Counted from the first letter of the stretch, positions 1 through 6,794 are shown. The stretch: DNA of 12,160 nucleotides from Ruminococcus sp. (GCA_017961625.1 JAGCWY010000030.1:1-12160); one strand, 5' to 3'. Translations and numbers: made by a program. Notes: generated from the sequence alone by a model not told the origin.

Positions 1-288
1 GAGTACGATCTCTCCAAAGGATTTGTAGCTCTTCTTCTGGCTGTCGAAGTTCTTGCCCATACGTGCAAGGAAGTTCTCAATGTTGCTCCATGAGCAGGTG
101 AAAGAACCTGCGCTGGGGTTCATTGATGCCTGACCCTGTCCGTTCTGATTCCACATCTCGTAGTCGTAACCGCCGATGTTTCCTCTTGTCTGCTGGTCAG
201 CTGCTGAAGCTACATACGGGATGCTAGATGCGATCATCAAAGCAGAAACTGTTCCGCTGATGACCTTTTTGACTTTTGATAGTTTCAC
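1..288 (-). CDS. Secreted GH11 endo-1,4-beta-xylanase, N-terminal 96 residues (runs off left edge)
   Basis: Family 11 xylanases hydrolyse internal beta-1,4 bonds of xylan outside the cell with a beta-jelly-roll fold. Only the first 96 codons are present, and the frame is open to base 1. The start is GTG at 288-286, preceded by AAAGGAG at 297-303 with 8-base spacing. Residues 1-30 are a signal peptide: basic KLSKVKK, then a hydrophobic stretch ending in ASA, with cleavage likely near residue 29. The mature part shows the GH11 N-terminal pattern: GGYDYEMWNQNGQG (39-52), GSFTCSWSNIENFLARMGKNF (61-81) and a following FGEIVL. The two catalytic glutamates lie beyond the window, so activity and any C-terminal dockerin or CBM cannot be judged. 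It lies downstream of the GH9 gene on the same strand but has its own promoter at 374-402, with a terminator in between. Family assignment is confident. Confidence 0.88.
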   Translation of the reverse strand, partial: MKLSKVKKVISGTVSALMIASSIPYVASAADQQTRGNIGGYDYEMWNQNGQGQASMNPSAGSFTCSWSNIENFLARMGKNFDSQKKSYKSFGEIVL

Positions 289-373
289 TTCAATCACTCC
301 TTTGTTTTTTTAAAGCAAATTAATGATTTCAGTAATCCCCGTGTGAGCCTATTGCTCTTTTTTATCTGTGCTA

Positions 374-402
374 ATTATATACTGACCATTTTTAAATAAC
401 AA
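374..402 (-). promoter_or_regulatory. Sigma-A type promoter for the GH11 xylanase gene
   Basis: On the minus strand, TTGTTA (402-397) and a perfect TATAAT (379-374) are separated by 17 bases. Transcription would start near 367, giving a leader of about 79 bases before the GTG at 288. A short TTGCG/CGCAA inverted pair sits just upstream (411-415 and 432-436) but is too short to call an operator. Confidence 0.65.
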
Positions 403-613
403 GTCGAATATTGCGGTTATTATGCAATTTACGCAAAAGTTGCTTATCTATTTTTAATTTTCAGTCAAAATAATACAGTCCGCGGTATGGTGAAACTGTG
501 GATAAATCGTGAAAAAACAGTGTATATATTTCAGCTTGTCTTTTATATCAAAAATGTGCCATATAAATTTAATATAACAGCCTGTTTATTTTTTCACAAA
601 TATGCCGAATCGC

Positions 614-644
614 AAAAAGCGGACCATCGTTAAATGATCCGCTT
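614..644 (-). terminator. Rho-independent terminator after the GH9 gene
   Basis: In the minus-strand transcript, bases 644-634 and 627-617 form an 11-bp stem (AAGCGGA core, one G-U pair at 637/624) with a 6-base loop. The A-run 614-618 on the plus strand gives a U-tract at the 3' side. It begins 17 bases after the GH9 stop codon. Confidence 0.8.
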
Positions 645-660
645 AATCAAGTATTATATT

Positions 661-3633
661 TTACTCAACAAATGTCTTTATCTTTCCAAGGAGGTACTCC
701 TGTATGCGGAGAGCATCGCTTGTGGTAAGACCGTTACCTCTGTTGTCAACGTCGGCGTTGTCCGCTCCCTGAGTTCTCAGCGCATTGGAATCAGTACCGC
801 CAATGCCGAATTTATTGGGATTTGCAAGGCTCTGCATTATGAGCACCGCGTCGCCCATGTCTATATCGCCGTCACAGTTTGCGTCGCCGTATTTAATGGG
901 CTCGTGCAGATAATCTGTCGTTGTTGTGGTGGTAGTGGTCGTTATATCAGTTGTAGTAGTTGTTGTCGCAGCTGTCTTGCCTCCTGCCTCGTCCTCAAGG
1001 AAGGATATATCCCACGCAAGAGCAGCCTGCATCTCAAGGGAGGGTGTATTCTCGAACCACGCCTCAACGGAATCCACATAGCACTTCTGAGGAGCTGTTT
1101 CTCCGCGTTGCATACCAAGTCCGCCCACGTATTCGTCAACAAGTCCCGAGGCTGCGCCTCCCACCATAACTCCCGAGGGAGCCATAGGATACCTCCTGTC
1201 GCTCTCGTTTATCCAGTATCTGTGGCAGGGATTGTTTATATGGCGGCTGCCGTAGCCGGTAACATAGGATATGCCGAGACCGTTCCTGCCGAAGATATAG
1301 TCCATAGCCTGTGAAACGCCGTTCAGATATTCGCTGTTGCCAGTTATATCGTAGGCATAAGCCATTATCACCGCATTATTGACCACAAAGCCGTTTGAGT
1401 CATATTCATAGCCGTTTATAGACTTGGAAGGCAGACCGCTCAAATCTTCAATATACGGAACCGTCTTATAGGGCACGCCCATGCTGTTTTCAGAATAGTT
1501 TTCACGGTCAGTATATTCCTTCGCAGACTGTTCTATCCTGTTTTTTATGGTCTTTCTGTCTTCAGCGGATATTTTATCGCTCAGATAGAGGGACAGGGTT
1601 CCGAGAGCAGCGGTATCCGCATTGTTAAAGGAGGAAAACGAATAACCGCCATAATTCACCCCGATAGCTACCGAAACATCGAAAGCCTTGTTATGATCGT
1701 CCCCCGAATCAGTTTTATAGTCCTTCAAATAATCATAATAGCTGTCCTTGCCCGTAGCCGAGAAAAGCTCGCAGGCAGCCCAGTAGGCTTCGTCATCAAC
1801 TACGATGTTGTCCCAGCTGTTGGTGCCCACATAGTACATATTAGGCGCAAACTGACTGTTCTTCGACCAGTCGCCGTTTCTGCCATGCCATTCTGAGCGC
1901 TTATTATAGACCGCTTCCCATGACTTCTCGGCAGTTTCAAGGCACTTTGCCGCAAATTCATCGTCAATGCCCTTCCACAAACGTGAAGCCTGAGCCGCAC
2001 AGGCTATCATGCCGAATGTCGCCGCATAAGTAGGCGGATCCACTATACGTGTCGTTCTGTATATCTTCTCATAATCATAAGGACTTACAGCTAAGCCGAT
2101 ATATTTGCTGTCACGCACATCATGATAGACCAGATTCTCACATTCATCGCCCCAGATACTGTCCTTTTCGGGATCAACTATCATACGGAACATGAATTCA
2201 AGCTCATATCTTGCTTCCTCAAGTATATCCGGATAGCCGCTGTCCGATGAGTTTTCGGGAAGCTTCATGGTCTCCCCGTCATTCCACTTGCCGTCTGTGC
2301 CCTTTGCGACTGATCTCTCGTACATATTCTGCATGAGCCAAACGGCATTCGCTCCGTTCACAACGTTCTTGCTGTGGGTCTCAGGGTCGTACCAGCCGCC
2401 GGTCGCGTCTATTCTGACCTTGGCGTCGCCATCAAATTTATTTCCGTAAGATCTCTGCCACCTGCTCTGCACATAAGCCATATCGGGAGAATGTCCGCCT
2501 CTGTGGGCAAGCTTTGCCTTGTCTCCGGAAGTGATATACTTTTCCTCTATATCCTTGCCGGAGCGGTCCTGATAGTAGTAATTGAGAGCGTCCGTGAGAA
2601 CTCCCTCGTATATATCGCCGCCTATCCTGAACTCAGGGCTGATGTACTTCTTATAGGTCTTGCCGTTGAGTCTGTCGGTGTAAACGTTCTCCTCATCATC
2701 CACAACTATGGTGTATGTTCCGGTTTCATTTACCTCCGAGAAATCGAGTATCTGGCAGTACTCTCCGCAGTCCTCGTCAAAGCCGGTCTTCTTGCCCGTG
2801 CCCTCATAAACGGCTTTCCCATCCTTGTCCAGCACCTTAAAGTCAACAGGCAGCTTTTCCTCTGCTGTGGCGTAGGTAACCTTCTTTACGCTGTTATTGT
2901 AGTATCCCAGCTGATTTATGCGAACATCGCTCCGGGGTGTGATGATACCGTAGATATCGTCATTATTCCACTTCTCAGACACCGACCACAGACAGGGTGT
3001 TTCGCTCTCACTGATATATTCCTCACCGCATGTCTCACACTCAAGATACATATTGTCAAATTTGAGGGAAGCTCCCTCTGGGAAGCAGTCCACCATCTGA
3101 TAAGGTCCTGCGCCTCCGTACTCAAATGCCCATTCGGCGACCTCGGCAGTCCTGTCGGCTGTGAACTCACTGTCAAAGGAATTTTTTCCCTTTTCGATCT
3201 TCACAGGGTCCCAGCCCTGCCCCCACAGCTCGCTGTTGTTCTGCCATACGCCGTCCTCATTTCTGTTGGAGGAGCCTATACGGGTATAGATCTCTCCATC
3301 ACACGAAGCAGTTACCTCCCAGTGTACCTTGTACTTGTGTCCTGCCTCGATATGCAAATCCTTGTGCCTGAACTGGATATCCCAGCGGGAATCTCCGCCG
3401 CGTGCCTGTCCACCGGGATTGACGATAGTCACATTGTATGTACCGCCGCTTATATTGAATTGCTGCTCGGCAGGTGACGTGGAGCATATATGCCACGGAA
3501 AGCCCATCCCCTCTTCAAAAGTGCTCTGACCGAGACAGCCAGCTGTCTCCGCGCTCACAGGCGCAGGCGTTGCAAGTCCTGCCGCTGCCACCGAAGTAGC
3601 CACAACTAATCTGAATGCTTTCTTTGCTCTCAT
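661..3633 (-). CDS. Dockerin-bearing CelK-like GH9 protein (CBM4-Ig-GH9-dockerin), probably catalytically atypical
   Basis: This is a predicted secreted cellulosome component of 990 residues. The start is ATG at 3633, with GGGAGGGT at 3641-3648. An in-frame ATG at 3723 is rejected because it lies inside the -10 box. Domains: signal peptide 1-28 (hydrophobic core, ending PVSA); CBM4-like jelly roll about 32-200 (WDIQ, FDNMYLEC); Ig-like CelD_N domain about 230-335 (RINQLGYY); GH9 catalytic domain about 343-882; linker with two poly-Thr runs about 885-905; dockerin about 913-988. The first dockerin calcium loop, DANCDGDIDMGD, is canonical; the second (DVDNRGNGLTTSD) is irregular. The order CBM4-Ig-GH9-dockerin matches clostridial CelK-type cellobiohydrolases. 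Oddity: the usual GH9 DAGD motif reads DPET (416-419), and the usual NE near the end reads NT (862-863). Both catalytic carboxylate positions therefore appear as Thr, while the surrounding family signatures (GGWYD, VVNGA, GRNGLGISYVTGYG, NPCHR) are kept. The fold is confident; activity is doubtful. Confidence 0.93.
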   Translation of the reverse strand: MRAKKAFRLVVATSVAAAGLATPAPVSAETAGCLGQSTFEEGMGFPWHICSTSPAEQQFNISGGTYNVTIVNPGGQARGGDSRWDIQFRHKDLHIEAGHKYKVHWEVTASCDGEIYTRIGSSNRNEDGVWQNNSELWGQGWDPVKIEKGKNSFDSEFTADRTAEVAEWAFEYGGAGPYQMVDCFPEGASLKFDNMYLECETCGEEYISESETPCLWSVSEKWNNDDIYGIITPRSDVRINQLGYYNNSVKKVTYATAEEKLPVDFKVLDKDGKAVYEGTGKKTGFDEDCGEYCQILDFSEVNETGTYTIVVDDEENVYTDRLNGKTYKKYISPEFRIGGDIYEGVLTDALNYYYQDRSGKDIEEKYITSGDKAKLAHRGGHSPDMAYVQSRWQRSYGNKFDGDAKVRIDATGGWYDPETHSKNVVNGANAVWLMQNMYERSVAKGTDGKWNDGETMKLPENSSDSGYPDILEEARYELEFMFRMIVDPEKDSIWGDECENLVYHDVRDSKYIGLAVSPYDYEKIYRTTRIVDPPTYAATFGMIACAAQASRLWKGIDDEFAAKCLETAEKSWEAVYNKRSEWHGRNGDWSKNSQFAPNMYYVGTNSWDNIVVDDEAYWAACELFSATGKDSYYDYLKDYKTDSGDDHNKAFDVSVAIGVNYGGYSFSSFNNADTAALGTLSLYLSDKISAEDRKTIKNRIEQSAKEYTDRENYSENSMGVPYKTVPYIEDLSGLPSKSINGYEYDSNGFVVNNAVIMAYAYDITGNSEYLNGVSQAMDYIFGRNGLGISYVTGYGSRHINNPCHRYWINESDRRYPMAPSGVMVGGAASGLVDEYVGGLGMQRGETAPQKCYVDSVEAWFENTPSLEMQAALAWDISFLEDEAGGKTAATTTTTTDITTTTTTTTTDYLHEPIKYGDANCDGDIDMGDAVLIMQSLANPNKFGIGGTDSNALRTQGADNADVDNRGNGLTTSDALRIQEYLLGKIKTFVE

Positions 3634-3675
3634 AATATGTACCCTCCCTGATAATAAGCTGCCATACCTCAAAGG

Positions 3676-3713
3676 TACAGCGCTGTATACGCCTCCGGCA
3701 GTTCCACCTGCCG
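3676..3713 (-). promoter_or_regulatory. Structured 5' leader of the GH9 gene: two adjacent inverted repeats
   Basis: In the predicted leader, CGGCAG (3713-3708) pairs with CTGCCG (3701-3696) across a 6-base loop, starting within a few bases of the predicted transcript start. It is followed by a perfect 12-base palindrome, TACAGCGCTGTA (3687-3676). The first could act as a 5' stabilising hairpin and the second as a DNA operator. Neither has a U-tract, so neither is a terminator. Function is inferred only. Confidence 0.4.
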
Positions 3714-3721
3714 TTATAATC

Positions 3722-3750
3722 ATTATAAATGATTATTTTATGCCGGTCAA
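3722..3750 (-). promoter_or_regulatory. Sigma-A type promoter for the GH9 gene
   Basis: On the minus strand, TTGACC (3750-3745), a 17-base spacer and a perfect TATAAT (3727-3722) give a near-consensus promoter. The transcript would start near 3715, with a leader of about 82 bases before the ATG at 3633. This rules out the longer reading that starts at 3723. Confidence 0.8.
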
Positions 3751-3834
3751 TACGTTTCATCAGTTTTTTTGTAAATATTTCATGTCATGATGTGTTTGAC
3801 TAACAACTTTTTTGAACTTAATGTCCTCAGACTA

Positions 3835-3863
3835 TTGATTTTCTTCTGCCTGAATGGTATAAT
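3835..3863 (+). promoter_or_regulatory. Sigma-A type promoter (extended -10) for the macro-NADAR gene
   Basis: TTGATT (3835-3840), a 17-base spacer and TATAAT (3858-3863), with TGG directly before the -10 box (extended -10). Transcription would start near 3870, about 80 bases before the GTG start. Confidence 0.78.
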
Positions 3864-3873
3864 AAATGTATCA

Positions 3874-3900
3874 CCGATGAGCGCTGAGGCAGTTCATCGG
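3874..3900 (+). promoter_or_regulatory. Hairpin at the 5' end of the macro-NADAR mRNA
   Basis: CCGATGA (3874-3880) and TCATCGG (3894-3900) are perfect inverted repeats with a 13-base loop. They start about four bases after the predicted transcription start. No U-run follows, so it is not an attenuator by itself. It may stabilise the mRNA or be an operator for a repressor binding just downstream of the promoter. Confidence 0.45.
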
Positions 3901-3951
3901 CTATAAATTTCGAGATCCTAATTATGATGTATCAGAGACGGAGGGAATACA

Positions 3952-5016
3952 GTGAAAAATATATCTATCGTAAAAGCCGACATAACCAGTCTTGAAACCG
4001 ACGCTATCGTTAACGCTGCAAACAACCACCTCTCAGCAGGCGGCGGCGTATGCGGAGCTATATTCTCGGCTGCTGGCTATGCGGAGCTTAAGGACGCCTG
4101 CGATAAGATCGGCTTCTGCAATACGGGCTCGGCTGTTATCACACCCGGCTTCGCACTAAAGGCTAAATATGTTATCCACGCTGTAGGCCCTATTTGGCGC
4201 GGCGGCGATCAGGACGAGGAAAAGCAGCTTTACAGCACCTACTATAAATCGCTCAGGATTGCAAAGGAAAACGGATGCAAATCTGTCGCCTTTCCTCTTG
4301 TCTCAGCTGGCATATACGGCTATCCTCAGAAGGCTGCATGGGAAACCGCTCTCACTGCCTGCTGCGATTTCCAGAAGAATGAAGATTCCGATATCAAGAT
4401 AGTATTCTCAGTAATCATCGACGAGCTTTTTGATATGGGAAACGATATAATGAAGCAGCTGGGCATATCTTCTGGCGGCAACACCGGAGATACTGAAGTT
4501 ACTGACAAGCTCACCATAGGAGAGCAAGTATATGACGCATGCTTCTTCCACAATGTCAACGAGCCATTTGGCTTTCTCAGCAACTGGTATCTCTCAGATT
4601 TTATAGTTGACGGAATGAAGTTTACTTCAATGGAACAGTTCATAATGTATAATAAATGTCTCTGCTTTGGGGACAGCATTTCCGCAAAGGATATACTTTC
4701 CACAGATGACGTTGCACAGCAGAAGTCTATCGGCAGGAACGCCAGAAACTATATCGACAATGTATGGGCAGGAAGGCGTCAGCTTATAGCTGTAAGGGGA
4801 CTGTATGCAAAGTTCTCCCAGAACCCTGAGCTGAAAAAGCAGCTCCTCGACACCGGCGACGCTTTTCTTGTAGAGTGCGCCGTAAACGACAAGATATGGG
4901 CGTGCGGCATCGACCTACGCGACGACAGCAGGAAGCGTGCCGACAAGTGGTCGGGGCAGAACATCCTCGGATTTGCCCTTATGGAAGTTCGAGAATCACT
5001 AAGAGCCCACGAATGA
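3952..5016 (+). CDS. Macro domain-NADAR fusion, predicted ADP-ribose hydrolase
   Basis: This 354-residue predicted cytoplasmic protein has no signal peptide or membrane segment. The start is GTG at 3952, with GGAGGG at 3940-3945. Residues 1-170 are a MacroD-like macro domain: IVNAANNHLSAGGGVCGAI (19-37), TGSAVITPGF (58-67), VIHAVGPIW (74-82) and the ADP-ribose-binding loop PLVSAGIYGYP (115-125). Residues about 196-350 are a NADAR (YbiA/DUF1768) domain: FLSNWY (208-213), the conserved E228 in TSMEQF, AKFSQNPELKKQLLDTGDAFLVE (286-308) and WSGQNILGFALMEVR (333-347). Macro domains bind or remove ADP-ribose. Characterised NADAR proteins remove ADP-ribose from guanine and can act as antitoxins to DarT1-type toxins. 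One chain would therefore cover two kinds of linkage. C34 replaces the Asp usual in MacroD enzymes, and WACG replaces the usual NADAR WG-G. No ADP-ribosyltransferase is visible nearby. Domain calls are confident; the substrate is inferred. Confidence 0.9.
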   Translation: MKNISIVKADITSLETDAIVNAANNHLSAGGGVCGAIFSAAGYAELKDACDKIGFCNTGSAVITPGFALKAKYVIHAVGPIWRGGDQDEEKQLYSTYYKSLRIAKENGCKSVAFPLVSAGIYGYPQKAAWETALTACCDFQKNEDSDIKIVFSVIIDELFDMGNDIMKQLGISSGGNTGDTEVTDKLTIGEQVYDACFFHNVNEPFGFLSNWYLSDFIVDGMKFTSMEQFIMYNKCLCFGDSISAKDILSTDDVAQQKSIGRNARNYIDNVWAGRRQLIAVRGLYAKFSQNPELKKQLLDTGDAFLVECAVNDKIWACGIDLRDDSRKRADKWSGQNILGFALMEVRESLRAHE

Positions 5017-5091
5017 CCCCAGTCTCCGTTTTTGAAGCTATGTGCAAATATGCAGACATACACACAATTCGGTCAGTCATATAAATAGAAC

Positions 5092-5140
5092 AAAACAGGC
5101 ATAGAGAGCATTATTTGTGTGTGCTCTTTATGCCTGTTTT
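5092..5140. terminator. Bidirectional terminator between macro-NADAR and GGDEF genes
   Basis: The arms 5092-5110 and 5122-5140 form a 19-bp stem with a single G-U pair and an 11-base loop. It is flanked by A-rich sequence on one side and TTTT on the other, so both convergent transcripts get a U-tract. It lies 75 bases after the macro-NADAR stop and 5 bases beyond the GGDEF stop. Confidence 0.88.
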
Positions 5141-5145
5141 CTTTA

Positions 5146-6537
5146 TCACCTGTATTTCATTTCCGGATGCTGCCGATAGTACCTCTCCTTGTCAGCATAC
5201 ATCTTTTCGTCGGCATACCTCATAGCCATGAGAATATCATTTCCGCTGTCGCAGAAACAGGTACCGATGGAAAATCGCACATCAGAGGTCCTTTCAGCCT
5301 GTTTTTTCAGCTGATCGAGACGTTTTTCAAGCTCATCCTCCGTTATTCCTGCCGCAATTATCATAAACTCATCTCCGCCAGCACGGTAAACCTCACTGTC
5401 AAAGAACACTTCCTTAAGCATAGAAGCCGCCGTTTTCAGCATATTATCGCCTGCACCGTGTCCATAAGCGTCGTTAACTCGCTTAAGGCCGTTAAGGTCG
5501 GCAAATATGACCGCAAATGGCATTCTCAGTTTATGCTTTCCCCAGATAACACTGTCCACCATATTATTCATGGTATTCCTGTTTTTAACTCCTGTGAGAG
5601 CATCTGCCGAGCTCAACATCTCAAACCTTTGCAGGAGCTGGTAATTGGATATCTCGGAGGCTATAAAAAATGTGGTAAGCTGAAGTGTCTCCCTTATTTT
5701 AACTGTATTGTCCACATTGAAGTTTATCGCCCACATATATCCAAGAGTATTGCCGTTATATGATAGTGGAAAAAGTACTATGCTTTTCACGCCTGCGTCC
5801 GTAAGCGACCTGTACCACAAAGGATTAACAGAAGACAGCCATTTCATATCCTGCTCGTCTTTTATAACTACACAGCTGCTTCCGCCTATCGTATCATTCC
5901 ATGTCGAAGCAATATTGAAAAAATTATCGTCTAAATAAGAGTCCATAGGAAGCATATCGCAGTCAGGACGCAAAGACTCACAAAGAGTAGTACACCTGCG
6001 CTCCCTTTCGTCAACAAGGAGTATGCAGCAGTGATCCGAATCACATATCTGCCTGATATCCTCTATTACATCGTAGAATGTCTCTGCAGTATTATCCGAG
6101 CCGCGCAGCTTGATACAGGTCTTTATTACCTTAGACGAGGTATCAGCTGACAGATGCGACATTATATCCGTATCAGCCTTTGGAGTTACTTCGTATGATA
6201 GTAGGCAGTAGCCCGTATCCTCCTTATCTGATTTCAGAGGGAGAAGATACAGATCCACCCACACTCCAAGCTGCTGTACCTTTACATAGGTATGTATAGA
6301 CTGCCCGAGAAAAGCGCAGCGATAGCAGTAATCCTCATAGTTCATATCCTTCGGATAAAATTCGTCATAAGGTATTCCCGGCTCAAAATTCCGCTTCATC
6401 AGCGAATAGAACTCGTCGCAGTGAGCCTTGTTGCCGGCGGCTATACGGATATTACCGCAGGTACCATCAGAAAAACGTTCCATCGAAATAATACAGGTCT
6501 TGTTCTTATATCCTTCAAGCATTTTTTCAAAATCCAT
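5146..6537 (-). CDS. PAS-like/GAF/GGDEF diguanylate cyclase
   Basis: This predicted cytoplasmic enzyme makes cyclic-di-GMP from two GTP. It has 463 residues when started at the ATG at 6537, which has AAGGGGGA about 7 bases upstream. In-frame ATGs at 6624 and 6582 lie upstream of or inside the promoter and are excluded. Residues 1-130 look PAS-like, with several Cys. Residues about 136-293 resemble a GAF domain (VIKTCIKL, DSDHCCILLVDE, VKSIVLFPLSYNGNTLGYMWAINF). Residues about 309-460 are the GGDEF domain: DALTGVKNR, then DLNGLKRVNDAYGHGAGD beginning at metal-ligand position D347, then GGDEF intact at 387-391, and a late RYADEKMYADK. The RxxD product-inhibition site normally five residues before GGDEF is absent (FFDS). 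No membrane segment is visible, so input is probably a soluble ligand or redox signal. It is transcribed divergently from a second GGDEF gene. Activity is likely but not proven. Confidence 0.92.
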   Translation of the reverse strand: MDFEKMLEGYKNKTCIISMERFSDGTCGNIRIAAGNKAHCDEFYSLMKRNFEPGIPYDEFYPKDMNYEDYCYRCAFLGQSIHTYVKVQQLGVWVDLYLLPLKSDKEDTGYCLLSYEVTPKADTDIMSHLSADTSSKVIKTCIKLRGSDNTAETFYDVIEDIRQICDSDHCCILLVDERERRCTTLCESLRPDCDMLPMDSYLDDNFFNIASTWNDTIGGSSCVVIKDEQDMKWLSSVNPLWYRSLTDAGVKSIVLFPLSYNGNTLGYMWAINFNVDNTVKIRETLQLTTFFIASEISNYQLLQRFEMLSSADALTGVKNRNTMNNMVDSVIWGKHKLRMPFAVIFADLNGLKRVNDAYGHGAGDNMLKTAASMLKEVFFDSEVYRAGGDEFMIIAAGITEDELEKRLDQLKKQAERTSDVRFSIGTCFCDSGNDILMAMRYADEKMYADKERYYRQHPEMKYR

Positions 6538-6579
6538 AAGATATCCCCCTTGTAGACTTTCAGCCTGAGTCTTTGTCAT

Positions 6580-6608
6580 ATTATACCATTTTCTTTTAAC
6601 CCTGTCAA
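6580..6608 (-). promoter_or_regulatory. Consensus sigma-A promoter for the minus-strand GGDEF gene
   Basis: TTGACA (6608-6603), a 17-base spacer and TATAAT (6585-6580), with TGG before the -10 box, match the consensus at every position. Transcription would start near 6573, 36 bases before the ATG at 6537. Confidence 0.87.
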
Positions 6609-6668
6609 CATAAATATATGTCATTTATTCATGCCTGAGTTGTAGAAACTTGATAGTTTAACTGGCAT

Positions 6669-6702
6669 TTTTACCAATCCGATCCCCCTCAAATTGGTAA
6701 AA
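6669..6702. repeat. Perfect 10-bp inverted repeat, candidate operator
   Basis: TTTTACCAAT (6669-6678) and ATTGGTAAAA (6693-6702) are perfect reverse complements, 14 bases apart. No T-run follows on either strand, so it does not look like a terminator. It lies between the two divergent promoters, about 60-70 bases upstream of each -35 box, which suits a shared regulator. The regulator is unknown. Confidence 0.55.
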
Positions 6703-6750
6703 CCAACAAATAATTTCACTCGTCCTTTACTGTTCATAATTTGTTTTCAA

Positions 6751-6778
6751 TTTACCTGCAAATATATGGTATTATAAT
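6751..6778 (+). promoter_or_regulatory. Probable promoter for the plus-strand GGDEF gene
   Basis: TTTACC (6751-6756), a 16-base spacer and TATAAT (6773-6778). The -35 matches four of six consensus bases. Transcription would start near 6785, leaving a leader of about 120 bases. Confidence 0.55.
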
Positions 6779-6794
6779 ATTGGTATTTTGTAAT

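Larger units (their letters stand above)
289..660. other. Intergenic region between GH9 stop and GH11 start
   Basis: These 372 AT-rich bases separate two minus-strand genes. They hold the terminator of the GH9 gene (614-644) and the promoter of the xylanase gene (374-402). Between about 440 and 610 I see no convincing gene, repeat or site. Confidence 0.7.
3634..3951. other. Divergent control region between the GH9 gene and the macro-NADAR gene
   Basis: These 318 AT-rich bases contain the minus-strand promoter and structured leader of the GH9 gene (3634-3750), then a promoter, leader hairpin and ribosome binding site for the plus-strand macro-NADAR gene (3835-3951). Between the two promoters lies a short odd palindrome, TCATGTCATGA (3780-3790), a possible but weak operator. 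No small gene is supported. Confidence 0.7.

Noticed and set aside
900..975. Trinucleotide-like repeat DNA
   Set aside because: These bases encode the Thr-rich linker between GH9 and dockerin, a normal feature of cellulosomal proteins, not a mobile or CRISPR repeat.
634..1314. A 226-codon plus-strand open frame overlapping the GH9 C-terminus and terminator
   Set aside because: It reads the dockerin and poly-Thr region backwards and starts inside the terminator stem. No family signature is visible.
2374..3477. A 367-codon open frame on the plus strand opposite the GH9 gene
   Set aside because: It is an antisense shadow of a gene with clear domains. It has no ribosome binding site or recognisable domain and is an artefact of codon composition.
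3952..5016. A DarTG-like toxin-antitoxin pair
   Set aside because: Only the hydrolase side is present. The flanking genes are a GH9 protein and a diguanylate cyclase, with no ADP-ribosyltransferase on either strand of the window.
6623..6670. A 15-codon minus-strand reading frame upstream of the GGDEF promoter
   Set aside because: It has no properly spaced ribosome binding site and no promoter of its own. A frame this short is expected by chance.
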